Assembly: GCA_021820805.1 (NCBI GenBank) | Contig: JAKADF010000218.1 | Coordinates: forward strand, 1 to 6,231 | Source of the DNA: Bacillota bacterium | GTDB lineage: Bacteria > Bacillota > Bacilli > Alicyclobacillales > Alicyclobacillaceae | Direction: 5' to 3' | Length of the DNA stretch: 6,231 nucleotides | In this document: piece by piece, positions 6,118 to 6,231 of the stretch | Position numbering within the stretch: position 1 is the first letter of the stretch | How the letters are laid out: the number at the start of each line of letters is the position of its first letter | Notes under the pieces: generated by a model | Databases searched by the model: none | What the model was told of the DNA's origin: nothing | What the model saw: the letters and a program-made list of their open reading frames with translations, nothing else | Made by a program: the position numbers and the translations under genes

Positions 6118-6198
6118 TTGAAGTTTTATACCATTAAACTCCCCCGTTTTCTAGGAGGCATCGTAAAAGCCTTTCTCGGAACATTTACCAAGGACTAA
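6118..6198 (+). CDS. spoVM: Stage V sporulation protein SpoVM (26 aa)
   Basis: Tiny amphipathic peptide that binds the convex forespore membrane in the mother cell, recruits and anchors SpoIVA to begin coat assembly, and is required for cortex formation. Reading from TTG as Met gives exactly 26 codons: MKFYTIKLPRFLGG followed by IVKAFLGTFTKD. From memory of the B. subtilis protein, about 21 of 26 residues are identical, with conservative changes such as K10R, R17K and S22T. Pro9, needed for the bent helix that recognises curvature, and Ile6, implicated in SpoIVA contact, are kept. The polar/hydrophobic pattern after residue 10 fits a membrane-surface helix. A strong Shine-Dalgarno is 8 nt upstream. 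The position after rpe agrees with the Bacillus order apart from the missing thiN. It shows that the organism, or its recent ancestor, forms endospores. Confidence 0.95.
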   Translation: MKFYTIKLPRFLGGIVKAFLGTFTKD

Positions 6199-6231
6199 GT
6201 ACAATGGATTCCTTCTGTTCGTCTTAACGTT

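Noticed and set aside
6199..6231. rpmB (L28) end on the minus strand, or a terminator after spoVM
   Set aside because: rpmB lies convergent to spoVM in B. subtilis, but the last 33 nt show no L28 C-terminus in any minus frame, and no hairpin; too little sequence to assign.
1..6231. Mobile element, phage, CRISPR, riboswitch or defence system
   Set aside because: Coding density is almost complete with recognised core genes; no long repeats, tRNA or structured leader was seen on either strand.

Overview
The window carries one co-directional, tightly packed gene block on the + strand. It matches the well-known Bacillota housekeeping/sporulation cluster: rsmB (3' part only), rlmN, prpC (stp), prkC (PASTA kinase), rsgA, rpe, and a 26-codon spoVM close to the right edge. 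SpoVM, a PASTA kinase with an Ig-like tail, and this gene order all point to an endospore-forming member of the Bacilli. The sequence resembles, but is clearly not, Bacillus subtilis. A more basal or acidophilic lineage such as Alicyclobacillaceae is a guess only. No mobile element, CRISPR array, tRNA or rRNA is visible.

Layout. Positions 2-604: C-terminal part of the 16S rRNA m5C methyltransferase RsmB. 614-1657: RlmN, the radical-SAM 23S rRNA/tRNA m2A methylase. 1708-2472: PP2C phosphatase PrpC. 2469-4463: transmembrane Ser/Thr kinase PrkC with three PASTA repeats and a C-terminal domain. 4481-5353: circularly permuted ribosome-assembly GTPase RsgA. 5350-6018: ribulose-5-phosphate 3-epimerase. 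6019-6117: a 99-nt spacer with a possible sporulation promoter. 6118-6198: spoVM. The last 33 nt show nothing that can be assigned.

How the genes fit together. RsmB, RlmN and RsgA all act on ribosomes (small-subunit methylation, peptidyl-transferase-centre methylation, 30S maturation). PrpC and PrkC are the opposing phosphatase and kinase that report cell-wall state, and their genes overlap by 4 nt (TTGA). RsgA and Rpe overlap by the same TTGA arrangement, which implies translational coupling. In B. subtilis the PrkC/PrpC pair acts on translation GTPases including RsgA (CpgA), so the order is functionally sensible. SpoVM is needed for spore coat anchoring at the forespore surface and is probably expressed separately in the mother cell. 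Four of the six genes whose starts lie in the window begin with GTG or TTG, so positions of Shine-Dalgarno sequences were used to set starts.

Nothing here looks like an undescribed system. The points most worth a second look are the small spoVM gene, the absence of thiN between rpe and spoVM, and a correctly phased A_AAA_AAG / A_AAA_AAA double slippery tract just before the PrkC membrane segment.
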